Origin: Leptospira kirschneri serovar Cynopteri str. 3522 CT
GTDB taxonomy: Bacteria; Spirochaetota; Leptospiria; Leptospirales; Leptospiraceae
Length of the DNA stretch: 64,000 nt
Direction of reading: 5' to 3'
Assembly: GCF_000243695.2 (NCBI RefSeq)
Contig: NZ_AHMN02000010.1
Coordinates: 62,001 to 126,000 of the forward strand
This document shows, piece by piece, positions 27,170-44,265 of the stretch. The notes beneath the pieces were generated by a model. The model searched no databases. It was not told the DNA's origin and was given only the letters and a program-made list of their open reading frames with translations. The position numbers and the translations under genes were made by a program. Each line of letters opens with the position of its first letter. The first letter of the stretch is position 1.

Positions 27170-27272
27170 TAGAGTTGTTGAAAAATTAATTCTCCATCTG
27201 TTTTCTATTTCATAGAAACGGTCGATTGAAATAGTTTTGTTAATTGAACTATGGAATTTTTCAACAACTCTA
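27170..27272 (+). repeat. MITE-like element B with perfect 18-bp terminal inverted repeats
   Basis: Left end TAGAGTTGTTGAAAAATT and right end AATTTTTCAACAACTCTA are exact inverted repeats; the length is 103 bp. If the element proper starts at GAG, TA flanks both sides, as expected of TA-targeting (IS630/Tc1-like) transposition. Confidence 0.85.
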
Positions 27273-27382
27273 ATAGAATATTCAACATTTTTTAGTGATA
27301 AAAATTTATAGAACTTAATTTTATAAAGATCAGTAGAAATAAAAAAAATACTATTTAGAAATGTTTTTTCTAATTTCTTTAT

Positions 27383-27535
27383 ATGGAGATTCACGTTAAT
27401 TTAAGTATCTTAAGGAATGTTTTTCCAATATTCTCCATAAAAGATCTTTTCAAATCACCGATTGAATTTATGGAAGGGTTTGAAAAAAAAGAGTTAGAGT
27501 TGGTTCGGAGAGCGTATCAAAATAGTAGTCAGTAA
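27383..27535 (+). CDS. possible small or partial protein, unknown
   Basis: A 50-codon frame whose second half (EFMEGFEKKELELVRRAYQN) has the composition of a real helical protein. It has no clear ribosome binding site and no recognised family, and may be the C-terminal scrap of a lost gene. Confidence 0.25.
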   Translation: MEIHVNLSILRNVFPIFSIKDLFKSPIEFMEGFEKKELELVRRAYQNSSQ

Positions 27536-27724
27536 TCTGATTGTAGTAAGTAAGTATAATTTAAAGTTCTAAATCAAGTAAGTTATGTTTTCTCTATTTC
27601 CTAAAGAGGAAATAATGTAGTTTTGTAAATCTAACGGTAAACCTTCGAATGATTCTTCAAAATAGAAAACACTTAGAAACGATAGCTCTACAGTAAAATA
27701 CCATTGAAAAAATATAGATCTTTT

Positions 27725-27898
27725 CTAAACTTCTAAATTTAAAGTTTTACGAAAGATAGATTCGTAAAGTCTTAAAGATTTAATTCCTAAATCGGTCTAT
27801 AAGATTTTAAGAATTTTGTCTTGGATAGAACCTTGTAATTCATTTATTTTTTGAATGAGACTTGACCCTTCTTCGTTGTATTCTTGTAAATTGATCAT
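27725..27898 (-). pseudogene. small gene remnant with an in-frame amber stop
   Basis: From ATG 27898 the frame reads MINLQEYNEEGSSLIQKINE and goes on to KILKIL, meets TAG at 27797-27799, then continues in the same frame with TDLGIKSLRLYESIFRKTL to a second stop at 27725. Both halves look coding. The family was not recognised. It may be a dead gene or simply a 33-residue one. Confidence 0.3.
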
Positions 27899-28221
27899 AT
27901 AAATTTTTGATTGATAATTACTTGAGTCTTTGCAATTCATTTTGAATAATTAGAAAAAACTTATAAACAAAAATACAGATTTTTTAAAAGTGATTCAAAA
28001 GAATTTATTTTTGATTTTTATAGAAATAGGCTTTGAGACAAATCAATCTTAAGACGCGATGATTCTTATAGAGTTTAGTAGTCGTTTTACATTTTGAGTT
28101 TCATCATTTCTTTGAAGTTTGAGTTTGTAGGACTTATCATTATTTCTTAGAAATTGGAATTTAATAAATTAAGGGAAACCGCTTGACTCCAAAGAGGACT
28201 CACAGACATTGGAAGGACCGT

Positions 28222-28305
<84 letters not shown>

Positions 28306-28486
28306 ATTTATTTTTCTTACTAACCGCGTTTATACGGCGATTCAAATTACTCTTCAAACTTTTTTCTTAGAAAAAAATTATTTCCAAAGTGGCTTTTAAA
28401 TTTAGGAATCAACTTATTTTTTTTGCATCGTAAGATGATTTTTAACGTGAGTTTGATGTAATAAAAAAGAAAGAATTTTCTAAAAG

Positions 28487-28717
28487 TATGTGTTCCTACA
28501 TTTTTAGAATTTACTCGTAAAATCGCGGTAGTTCCCACATTTTAGAAATCGATCTGCAGAGTCAAAATTCAGATTTCAACTTTTTTTAAAAAACATGATT
28601 TCAGTATTAAAATTCTCTTTATAATGATGGATTGTTTTCGTAAAAAAAATTAGATGTGGGAACTCTCACAAAATTAAGATTTTACGGTTCAGTTCTGAAA
28701 TTGTGGGAACTCTCACA
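28487..28717. repeat. four TGTGGGAACT-family palindromes
   Basis: Two copies point one way (28487-28500 and 28525-28539, ...GTTCCCACA type) and two the other (28655-28670 and 28702-28717, both TGTGGGAACTCTCACA). The last two are identical 16-mers. Confidence 0.7.
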
Positions 28718-28807
28718 AAATTAGTTCAGCAAAATGAAAAGATCTACTTTTACTTTTCCGACACCATCCAAAATTCTAGAGAAAACCTAAAACTATGTAA
28801 ATTCGAT

Positions 28808-28972
28808 ATAACGCGAAAGGGATCGATGCGAGGTTAATAAATTGAAATTTAAGGTGAAATATTGTATTACGTTTTTTGTATGCAATTTATTAACCAGAGC
28901 GAAGAGCCCGGTCCGGCTGCCTGTGGCAAGCCGGATTCGCCCTGATTTTCTTACGCCCTGCTCAGTTGAAAC
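28808..28972 (-). repeat. composite element C, most complete copy
   Basis: Left block TAACGCGAAAGGGATCGATG; a perfect 13-bp inverted repeat GGTTAATAAATTG (28832-28844) / CAATTTATTAACC (28883-28895); then AGAGCGAAGAGCCCGGTC, a CCGGCTGCC...GGCAAGCCGG hairpin, GATTCGCCC and TTACGCCCTGCTCA. About 165 bp without a gene. Confidence 0.65.
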
Positions 28973-28974
28973 TA

Positions 28975-31596
<2,622 letters not shown>

Positions 31597-31724
31597 TGGT
31601 TCCTTCTGTTATATTCGAAAATAAAAATATTCAAATATATGATTTATTTTAAATACTACGATTTTATGTAGAAATTTGACTTTTAGAATTCCTATTTTAG
31701 GTTTTCCGCAACAAAAATAATTCC

Positions 31725-32981
31725 TCAAAGAATATCTTTTAACTGCATCTTTCTAAGACGAGGGGCGATCGTACCTACAAGTCCTACGGTCAAAAGAGTT
31801 AAAATTCCTCCTGCTACGATGGAACGCCTGATTCCGAGCCATTCTGCGGTAACGCCTGATTCAAATTCTCCGATTTCGTTTGAGGAGCCTATAAAAATAT
31901 GATTCACCGCAGAGACTCTACCTCTCATATGATCTGGAGTATACATCTGAACAATCGTATGACGAATGACTACGCTGACCATATCAAAGGCGCCCGCAGC
32001 CGCAAGACATAGAAATGAAATTCTATAGTCTTTGGAAATTCCGAAAAGAATGACGCAGATTCCAAAACCAAACACACAAGAAAGAAGAATCCAGCCGGAA
32101 TGTTTTTTAGGAGGTTTGGCCGCAATCAAGAAGGCGCATAAAACCGCTCCGACTCCTTGAGCAGAACGAAGAACGCCAAAAATCTCAGGACTCTGACCTA
32201 AAATCTTTTCGGTAAAAGAAGGAAGTAAGGCCACCGCACCACCAAAAAGAACCGCAAATAAATCCAAAGAAATCGCCCCCAATATGATTTGATGAGTGGA
32301 GACAAATTTCCAACCTCCGCTTAGACTTTCCCAGATAGATTCATTCGATTCTGGTTTGGACGGAACCGGTTTCCCTTTTACAAGTAACATCATGATCAAA
32401 CCCAAACTCATCAGAATCAGATCTACGGAATAGGCGAAGTAAAGACCCATTACGATCAATATACCTCCCGCAAGAGGGCCAAGAACCAAAGAAGTCTGCC
32501 AAGCGATTCCGCTCCAAGTGGCGGCGTTGGGAAAAGTTTCTTTATCTACTAACTGGGTTTGAAACGCTGCGGTAGCAGGATTTAAAAAACCTCTTGCGAT
32601 TCCGGAAAGAAAAATCACGCCGTAGATTGGATAAACTCCAAAGTCTCTCAGAATCCAAGTGATATTAGGAATTACTAATATAAGTAACAATACGGAGCAG
32701 ATCGACAAAAGACAAAGAGCCGAAACTATTATTTTTTTTCTAGGAAAAGAATCAATTACAAGACCCGAAAACAAAGCCATAGAGATGGAAGGAATCGCCT
32801 CCGCAAGACCGATAAAACCTACGTGAAGATTACTTCCTGTAAGATGATACATCTGCCAACCGACCACTGTGGTTTGAATGCTGATAGAAAGGGTCACCGT
32901 AAACTTACCAAAAAGAAAAGAACGAAAATCGGAGATTCTCAACGCTTGGAACGGGTCGTGTTTGATTTGAGTTTGAGTCAT
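31725..32981 (-). CDS. MFS transporter (EntS-like, MFS_3 type)
   Basis: A 418-residue protein with about 12 hydrophobic helices. [18 protein letters not shown] at the N-terminus, [14 protein letters not shown] between helices 2 and 3 and [20 protein letters not shown] late in the protein are typical of the EntS/MFS_3 exporter group. The substrate is unknown. The start was set at ATG 32981, one base after the NUDIX stop; the frame extends 16 codons further, but that would overlap the NUDIX gene. The close spacing suggests one transcript with it. Confidence 0.85.
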   Translation of the reverse strand: MTQTQIKHDPFQALRISDFRSFLFGKFTVTLSISIQTTVVGWQMYHLTGSNLHVGFIGLAEAIPSISMALFSGLVIDSFPRKKIIVSALCLLSICSVLLLILVIPNITWILRDFGVYPIYGVIFLSGIARGFLNPATAAFQTQLVDKETFPNAATWSGIAWQTSLVLGPLAGGILIVMGLYFAYSVDLILMSLGLIMMLLVKGKPVPSKPESNESIWESLSGGWKFVSTHQIILGAISLDLFAVLFGGAVALLPSFTEKILGQSPEIFGVLRSAQGVGAVLCAFLIAAKPPKKHSGWILLSCVFGFGICVILFGISKDYRISFLCLAAAGAFDMVSVVIRHTIVQMYTPDHMRGRVSAVNHIFIGSSNEIGEFESGVTAEWLGIRRSIVAGGILTLLTVGLVGTIAPRLRKMQLKDIL

Positions 32982-32982
32982 A

Positions 32983-33561
32983 TTAATACCGGATTGGGTT
33001 TTTGATAAAATACATTCCAAAAGCGGCAACTACCATACCGTGATGAAGAATATGATCTGCTATCAGTTTAGGAATATTTTCAATGGGAGTTTCAAAAATT
33101 TCGATTTGTTCGCTGTCGTCTAGGTTTTGTTCGTGTAATCTACGCGCGTTTCTGGCGATGAAGGTATGGCACCAATTGTCTAAGATGGCGGGGTTTCCGG
33201 TTACCTTACCGAGATATTCCCAGTCTTGAGAAACGTAGCCGGTTTCTTCTATAAGTTCCGCTTGAGCGGATTCTAATAGAGAATTTTTTTCTGCGATCCC
33301 GCCTGGAATTTCCAAACTGAAACGATGGATTCCGTGTCTATATTGATCGACTAGAACGATTTTATTATCTGGAGTAAGTGCGATTATATTTACCCAATCT
33401 AAGGATTCTAGATGAAAAAAGTCTTTGGAAATTTTTTTATCGGGAGAAGTTATATTCCAGGAAACTAATTTAAAAATCGGAGTATTTACTAAGTCTTTTC
33501 GATTGATCTTAGACCAGAGATTGGAGTGAGGATCGTATTCTTCCGGTAGAAACGGTTTCAT
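32983..33561 (-). CDS. NUDIX hydrolase, ADP-ribose pyrophosphatase-like
   Basis: A 192-residue NUDIX protein. [16 protein letters not shown] precedes the NUDIX box [23 protein letters not shown]; the AELIEETG core has the metal-binding Glu residues, while the usual Arg before it is Ala, as in several ADP-sugar hydrolases. [22 protein letters not shown] follows the usual plan. It probably hydrolyses ADP-ribose or another nucleoside diphosphate derivative. First gene of a two-gene unit with the MFS transporter. Confidence 0.88.
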   Translation of the reverse strand: MKPFLPEEYDPHSNLWSKINRKDLVNTPIFKLVSWNITSPDKKISKDFFHLESLDWVNIIALTPDNKIVLVDQYRHGIHRFSLEIPGGIAEKNSLLESAQAELIEETGYVSQDWEYLGKVTGNPAILDNWCHTFIARNARRLHEQNLDDSEQIEIFETPIENIPKLIADHILHHGMVVAAFGMYFIKNPIRY

Positions 33562-34077
33562 AAGAATTTCCTTTTTTCGAGACCGGATAGTTTGGGTTTT
33601 GGCTGCAATTTAAAGAAGTAGATTCGATTTAAAAACATTCAATTTTTCTAATAAAAAAGATTTTATGGATTTTTTCCCACAATGGATTTGAAGGATCTGG
33701 ATGATTTATCTTCTGATTCCAAATAAGAATTTCCCCATCCGTACTGTCAAGTTAAGAGATGAAAAGTGGATTCAATCTAGTGTGACAAAAACATTCGAAG
33801 TAACTTGTATATAGGATTTGTTTTATGCGAAAAAAACGAACGGAATTGTATTCTATCGAATTTTAATTTGATAGAAGTCGTTTCCAAAAAGGATACAAAT
33901 TGGAAAATTTTTGAGATGATCTTTTGCAATTTAAAAAGCGAAAAAACTATAACAACGATCAGACGTTGGATAAAAACAACTCATTTAAGAAACAGAAAAC
34001 GGCGGGTATAAACGGAACTGGGCAAGGGTGTACATGATTGACAGAATCTTTCTTTCCCTAATTATGTCACATGTTTT
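33562..34077. other. divergent intergenic region
   Basis: Separates the minus-strand NUDIX unit from the plus-strand helicase, so it should hold two promoters. A 68-codon + frame at 33805-34011 lacks a ribosome binding site and any motif. TTGACAGAATCTTTC at about 34038 is a possible -35 region for the helicase gene. Confidence 0.4.
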
Positions 34078-36102
34078 ATGAAACTCAGTCCTGAACAGGA
34101 AAAAGCGGTTCGTCACGTAGACGGTCCCATTCTAATTTTTGCAGGCGCGGGCTCTGGAAAAACCAGGGTAATTTCCAATCGGATCGCGCATTTGATCGAA
34201 AACGCGGGAGTTCCCGCAGGAAAAATCGTAGCCTTATCTTTTACCAATAAAAGCGCAAGGGAAATGGAAGAGCGGGTTCGAAAGATGATCCCAAGGCAAA
34301 AACTCAAGGGGATCGTACTTTCCACGTTTCATTCTTTAGGATTGAACATACTCAAAAAACACATAGGACTTTTGGGATACAAACATCCGTTTTTATTGAT
34401 GAATCAGAATGATCAGGAAGGATTCTTAACGACATTATTGATTGCTAATAAAGTAGAATTAAAAAAAGCGAAAGTATCGGAGGTCCTCGGAAAAATATCC
34501 AGGATTAAAAATTCGGGACTCGCATACAGGGAATATCTGGATTCCTCTCTTGTAGAATCCGACCAGGTGGCCAATCTAGTTTATGATAGTTATCAAAAGT
34601 CTTTAAAAGAACAAAATTCTCTCGACTTCGATGATCTTATACTTTTGCCCGGAGTATTACTACGAGAGTTTTCGGAGGTCAGAGAAGAATATCATAAAAA
34701 GTATCAATACTTTATGGTGGATGAGTTTCAAGATACCAATCAAACTCAATATGTATTTTTAAGAGCTCTCATGGGAGAAAATCGGAATTTATGTGTGGTA
34801 GGAGACGACGATCAATCTATCTATGCGTTTCGAGGATCGGATCTAAGTCTGATTTTAAATTTCGAAAAAGATTTTCCGGAAGCAAATGTAGTCCGCCTTT
34901 TGGAAAATTACAGATCCACTTCCGTAATTATACAAGGAGCCAATTCGCTTATCAAAAATAATCTTTCTAGAAAATCGAAAGAACTTTTCTCCTCCATACC
35001 CGGCGGAAGAAAAATCCGTTATTTGGAAAGAATGGATGAAAAAGACGAAGCCGCATATGTGGTGGATTGTATCCGAGAAGAGATGATTAAAGACGCAAGG
35101 ATCGGAAGTCAAATCTCTATATTATTTAGAACTAATTTTCAAACCAGACCCTTTGAAGAAGAACTCAGAAGTAGATCCATAGCGTATAAACTTGTGGGAG
35201 GATATAATTTCTTTGACCGAAAGGAAGTTAGGGATATGATTTCCTATATCCGATTGATCGCCAATACCAGAGACGACGCTTCTTTACTCAGAATATTAAA
35301 TTATCCAAAACGAGGAATCGGACCTGGAAGTATTTCACTCATTCACGAGAAGGCTTCTCAAATGGGGGAATCTTTATACGAGATTCTTTTTAGGGTTTGT
35401 GAATCTCCAGATTTTATTCCTAACTTACAAAAAAAGATTCAGTCGGAGATTTACAATTTTGTAAACTTGATCGAAAGAACTAAGAAAAAATTTTCCACGG
35501 CGCCTAAGATGTATTATGCGTTCCGGGAATTTATCCAAGAAGTAGGAATTGAAAAGGAAATTCTACTCGAAGAAAAAGACGAGAAAGTAGCAAAGGCACG
35601 TACTTTCAATTTATCTGAACTAGTAAACATGATGTCTTACTTCGAGGAAAATCACGATTCACCCGAAAAACCAACGTTATTTGATTTTATCAATCGACTG
35701 AATTTACTCATGGAAGACGAAAATCCGTCCGATGAGGATAAGGAAGACAATCGTGTACAGTTGCTAACAATTCATCAATCCAAGGGATTGGAATTTGAAT
35801 CGGTTTATGTTCCTGGAATGGAAGAAGGAATTCTTCCTAACTCTAGAGTATTGACTGAAGAGTCTTCCGTGGATGAAGAAAGACGTCTACTATACGTTGC
35901 GATGACTCGTGCAAGAAAGCATTTATGCTTGACAGGTGCCGCAAATAGACGAAAGTTTGGGGAGCAAATCGCTACCCAAGTTTCCCGGTTTCTGACTGAA
36001 ATCGATCCGGAGACTATGGACTGGGTTTCCAATGATGAGGTTCGACAGCAAGAGACAGAAGATTTCTTCGCCGAACTGGAAAAATTGAAAACAGGATCGT
36101 AA
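34078..36102 (+). CDS. UvrD/Rep-family ATP-dependent DNA helicase
   Basis: A 674-residue superfamily 1A helicase. Seen in order: Q motif LSPEQEKAV, Walker A FAGAGSGKT, motif Ia ALSFTNKSAREMEER, Walker B YFMVDEFQDTN, motif III VVGDDDQSIYAFRGSD, motif IV VRLLENYRS, motif V LLTIHQSKGLEFESVYVPG and motif VI ERRLLYVAMTRARKHL. Length and motifs fit Rep, PcrA or UvrD, which unwind 3' to 5' in repair and at stalled forks; which of these it is cannot be settled here. It is followed after two bases by a lipoprotein gene. Confidence 0.95.
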   Translation: MKLSPEQEKAVRHVDGPILIFAGAGSGKTRVISNRIAHLIENAGVPAGKIVALSFTNKSAREMEERVRKMIPRQKLKGIVLSTFHSLGLNILKKHIGLLGYKHPFLLMNQNDQEGFLTTLLIANKVELKKAKVSEVLGKISRIKNSGLAYREYLDSSLVESDQVANLVYDSYQKSLKEQNSLDFDDLILLPGVLLREFSEVREEYHKKYQYFMVDEFQDTNQTQYVFLRALMGENRNLCVVGDDDQSIYAFRGSDLSLILNFEKDFPEANVVRLLENYRSTSVIIQGANSLIKNNLSRKSKELFSSIPGGRKIRYLERMDEKDEAAYVVDCIREEMIKDARIGSQISILFRTNFQTRPFEEELRSRSIAYKLVGGYNFFDRKEVRDMISYIRLIANTRDDASLLRILNYPKRGIGPGSISLIHEKASQMGESLYEILFRVCESPDFIPNLQKKIQSEIYNFVNLIERTKKKFSTAPKMYYAFREFIQEVGIEKEILLEEKDEKVAKARTFNLSELVNMMSYFEENHDSPEKPTLFDFINRLNLLMEDENPSDEDKEDNRVQLLTIHQSKGLEFESVYVPGMEEGILPNSRVLTEESSVDEERRLLYVAMTRARKHLCLTGAANRRKFGEQIATQVSRFLTEIDPETMDWVSNDEVRQQETEDFFAELEKLKTGS

Positions 36103-36104
36103 GC

Positions 36105-39333
<3,229 letters not shown>

Positions 39334-39499
39334 CATTTGTTAGCTGGTATTCAAAAAACTTTTATAAAAACTCGTCCTATTTCGCGATCATAGAGAGCAA
39401 AGTTGTATTCGGAAGCGTTTTGCTTTAGTTCTCTCGCATCGATCCCTTTCGCGTTATCCCGAATATGGAACGTTTACAAATCTTTAGCATTATAGTTTC

Positions 39500-39515
39500 T
39501 GTATGAGTTCCCACA
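39500..39515. repeat. TGTGGGAACT-family palindrome
   Basis: Reads TGTATGAGTTCCCACA. Confidence 0.55.
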
Positions 39516-39563
39516 TTTCTAGGCTTTGAATATTTTACAGAACTATTACTTGGAATTATATAA

Positions 39564-39665
39564 TAGAATAGTTGAAAAATTAATTCTCCATTTGTTTCTA
39601 TTTCATGGAAACGGTCGATTAAAGCAATTTTGTTAATTGAACTATGGAATTTTTCAACAACTCTA
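39564..39665 (+). repeat. MITE-like element B, intact copy
   Basis: Left end TAGAATAGTTGAAAAATT, right end AATTTTTCAACAACTCTA; 102 bp. The interior is nearly the same as that of the copy at 27170. TA flanks both sides. Confidence 0.8.
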
Positions 39666-39861
39666 ATAAAGATAAGCACTTGTATTTTGATTTAAAACAG
39701 GGTTTTGTAATAGAAATTTACGGTATTTTCAATTTTATAAGAAATTTAGTAATCGTGAGTTTTAGAGATTTTTAAATAAAATTCTGTATCAAATTACGGT
39801 TTGTCTTTTTAGAATTGTTGAATTTTTTACTTTTGATGTGTTAGCTTTGTGAAATTTTATT

Positions 39862-40308
39862 ATGAAAAGGAAAAGGTTAAAACATATAACGTTTACCGTC
39901 TGTCGGATGTTTTGCGGTTGGAGATTGATCAACTCTTCTACCGAGCTGAATCGACTGGGAAGTGGTGTTTTAAAATATGATTTTTTAACACAGCGATCTT
40001 TTTTTAACGATGATCTTATTCAAACCCCAAATATTTTAGAAGAAATTGAAATATTCTTTTCGGAAGAATTAGATCGTATGTCTCTTACAAGAGTTGCGTT
40101 TCATCTTGCATTTTTAAACGTGGAAATCATTCAAAACCTTGTTGAATCTAAAAATAGCAAAAAATTTGATAAGCACGCACATAAATCAGAATCTAATTAT
40201 ATATCCTATCAATATCGATTTGATTGTGAATGTAGAATTTTAACGGATGAATTTGAGTATATTGAAAAATACCAATGTTTTACTGGATTGCCAGATAGCT
40301 TTTGTTGA
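39862..40308 (+). CDS. hypothetical protein
   Basis: A 148-residue protein with no recognised family. It is acidic in the middle (NILEEIEIFFSEELDRM) and has several Cys. No signal peptide or membrane segment is clear. Start ATG has no strong ribosome binding site. Codon use looks like that of the neighbours, so it may be a real species-specific gene. Confidence 0.45.
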   Translation: MKRKRLKHITFTVCRMFCGWRLINSSTELNRLGSGVLKYDFLTQRSFFNDDLIQTPNILEEIEIFFSEELDRMSLTRVAFHLAFLNVEIIQNLVESKNSKKFDKHAHKSESNYISYQYRFDCECRILTDEFEYIEKYQCFTGLPDSFC

Positions 40309-40425
40309 TTAAGCTATTTATAATATTTTTATATTTTCTGAATTTTATTGTGAAATTATGATTTGTAATAGTTTCAACATTTTCAAAGTTTTACTGTAAA
40401 GTTTGATTTTTACGTGATTCTGAAA

Positions 40426-40758
40426 TCAGTCTATTATGGATTCTAATTCATTTTTCCATCGAGTTAGTTTTTCCAAGGATGGTTGGGCATACTTACTAAT
40501 CCATCGATCATAAATTTCCTGAATGGGGACATGGTCTAAATAATTCCATCGAATCCGTCCTACTTTTTTTACGATTAATAGTTCAGCGTGTTCCAAAACT
40601 TTCAAATGTTGCATCACAGTGCATCGATCTAAGGATTTAAAATGGGAACAGATTTCTCCAGTCGTTTTTGGTTTTGTACTAAGAAGATCCAAAATTTCCC
40701 TTCTTTTAGGATCCGAAAGCGCCTTAAAAACAGAATCTTGCTTGTCTAGTTTTAACAT
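40426..40758 (-). CDS. ArsR-family transcriptional regulator
   Basis: A 110-residue winged-helix regulator: VFKALSDPKRREILDLLSTK, then TGEICSHFKSLDRCTVMQHLKVLEHAELLIVKK in pieces, the DNA-recognition helix and wing. No CxC metal motif is seen, so it is of the group paired with AHSA1-type proteins. ATG 40758 fits the family start (MLKLDKQ); the frame is open six codons further, through a palindrome that is more likely its operator. It is divergent from the AHSA1 gene, which it probably controls together with itself. Confidence 0.88.
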   Translation of the reverse strand: MLKLDKQDSVFKALSDPKRREILDLLSTKPKTTGEICSHFKSLDRCTVMQHLKVLEHAELLIVKKVGRIRWNYLDHVPIQEIYDRWISKYAQPSLEKLTRWKNELESIID

Positions 40759-40760
40759 GT

Positions 40761-40775
40761 TGTTATAATATAACA
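40761..40775. promoter_or_regulatory. probable operator of the ArsR/AHSA1 pair
   Basis: TGTTATAATATAACA is a perfect 15-bp palindrome about a central base, lying between the divergent regulator and AHSA1 starts and touching the regulator start. ArsR-type repressors bind such sites as dimers. Confidence 0.55.
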
Positions 40776-40808
40776 TATTAAAAATCTAATTTTTCAAGAG
40801 GAAATTAT

Positions 40809-41291
40809 ATGAATTTGAAATTTACGGTACAAACTAAAATTCAAAAATCTTTGGAAGTTGTTTTTCAAGCTGTGTATGACCCAAAACAATTAAGCGGTTA
40901 TTTTACTACCGGAGGTGCCAGCGGACCTTTAAAACCTGGAACCGAAGTGATTTGGAAATTTGAGGATTTTCCTTCGGAAGAAGGAGTTCGTGTATTTGTC
41001 AAGGAAGTGGAAATGAATTCTAAAATTGTATTAGAATGGGATGCTCACGAAGGGGGATATGAAAGTCAAAATGAATTATTAACTACCGGTGGATACAAGA
41101 CTCGTACAGAAATGATCTTTGAATCCTTAGATTCAAACAATACACTTGTAAAAATTACGGAGTCAGGATGGAGAGAATCCCAGGCTGCATTAGACGGTTC
41201 TTATATGAATTGTCAAGGTTGGATGAATATGAGCTGTTGTTTGAAAGCCTATTTAGAATACGGGATTAATCTTAGGAAAGGATTTTTTTGA
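40809..41291 (+). CDS. AHSA1/SRPBCC domain protein
   Basis: A 160-residue protein of the START/AHSA1 fold: VQTKIQKSLEVVFQAVYDPK at the start, LSGYFTTGGASGPLKPGTEV, WKFEDFP, and a C-terminal helix (NCQGWMNMSCCLKAYLEYG). Members form a hydrophobic pocket for small ligands. GAGGAAATTAT precedes the ATG. It is divergent from an ArsR regulator, the usual partner. Ligand unknown. Confidence 0.88.
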   Translation: MNLKFTVQTKIQKSLEVVFQAVYDPKQLSGYFTTGGASGPLKPGTEVIWKFEDFPSEEGVRVFVKEVEMNSKIVLEWDAHEGGYESQNELLTTGGYKTRTEMIFESLDSNNTLVKITESGWRESQAALDGSYMNCQGWMNMSCCLKAYLEYGINLRKGFF

Positions 41292-41408
41292 GAGATTATA
41301 TGAATTTTCTTTCCTAAGAACTAAAGTTTGCAGTAAAATAATAAAACTTTTATATTCCAATTTAGTAAAACTTTAGAGGGATAAATAAGAATTATTTCTT
41401 AGGCTAAA

Positions 41409-41815
41409 TTATAGATTCTCTTTTGAATTTTTGAAATCAAATAAGCTTTTGGATTTTTGAAACTCAGCGTATAACATAAAGAATTTATTTATTGGTTTGA
41501 CAAAAACTTCAGCAATTTCAGCGGGAAAAAAGCCTAACTCTGCCGCGTTTGTAAAACGTTTCGCTATAAATTCGGTAGAGTCTTTATCAATCGATAAGAT
41601 TACTTCTTCTGGAAGACAATGAAATACATCTTCTTCTTCGTCAATTTTAACTAAAAAAGGAGTTAAAATGAAGCCGCGTTTTCGAGGACGATTATAAATT
41701 ATGAGTTAGTTCTAAAATTTTAAAATCAATTCTATTTGAATATTCAAAAAATGTATAAGTCTTCAAAAAAATGGTCGCATTGTTGTGTAATTTCAACTTT
41801 TTTAATATACTATAA
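41409..41815 (-). pseudogene. frameshifted remnant of an unrecognised gene
   Basis: The minus strand reads YTFFEYSNRIDFKILELTHN in one frame up to about 41698, then YNRPRKRGFILTPFLVKIDE and on through FHCLPEEVILSIDKDSTEF, FIAKRFTNAAELGFFPAEIA to a stop at 41409. Both halves look coding and the joint needs a one-base frame change; no start codon is found for the first half. So it is a decayed gene between the AHSA1 gene and lpxB. The family was not recognised. Confidence 0.5.
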
Positions 41816-41865
41816 AATTACGTATCGTAAACTTATATTACAAAAATCTGTTTCAAAACAAAATT

Positions 41866-43972
<2,107 letters not shown>

Positions 43973-43984
43973 ACTAAAAACCCG

Positions 43985-44227
<243 letters not shown>

Positions 44228-44265
44228 GGATTATCCTTTATTAGAATATTCTAAATTACTATTGC

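Larger units (their letters stand above)
39334..39861. other. repeat-bearing intergenic region
   Basis: No gene. It holds a piece of composite element C at 39410-39465 (CTCGCATCGATCCCTTTCGC), a palindrome at 39500-39515 and an intact element B at 39564-39665. A minus-strand frame here is only the element B sequence read through. Confidence 0.55.

Noticed and set aside
27149..27394. 81-codon minus frame, and a similar one at 39425-39679
   Set aside because: Both are the element B repeat read through; the shared RVVEKFHSSINK segment comes from the MITE, and there is no ribosome binding site.
33805..34011. 68-codon + frame before the helicase gene
   Set aside because: No start signal or recognisable protein pattern.
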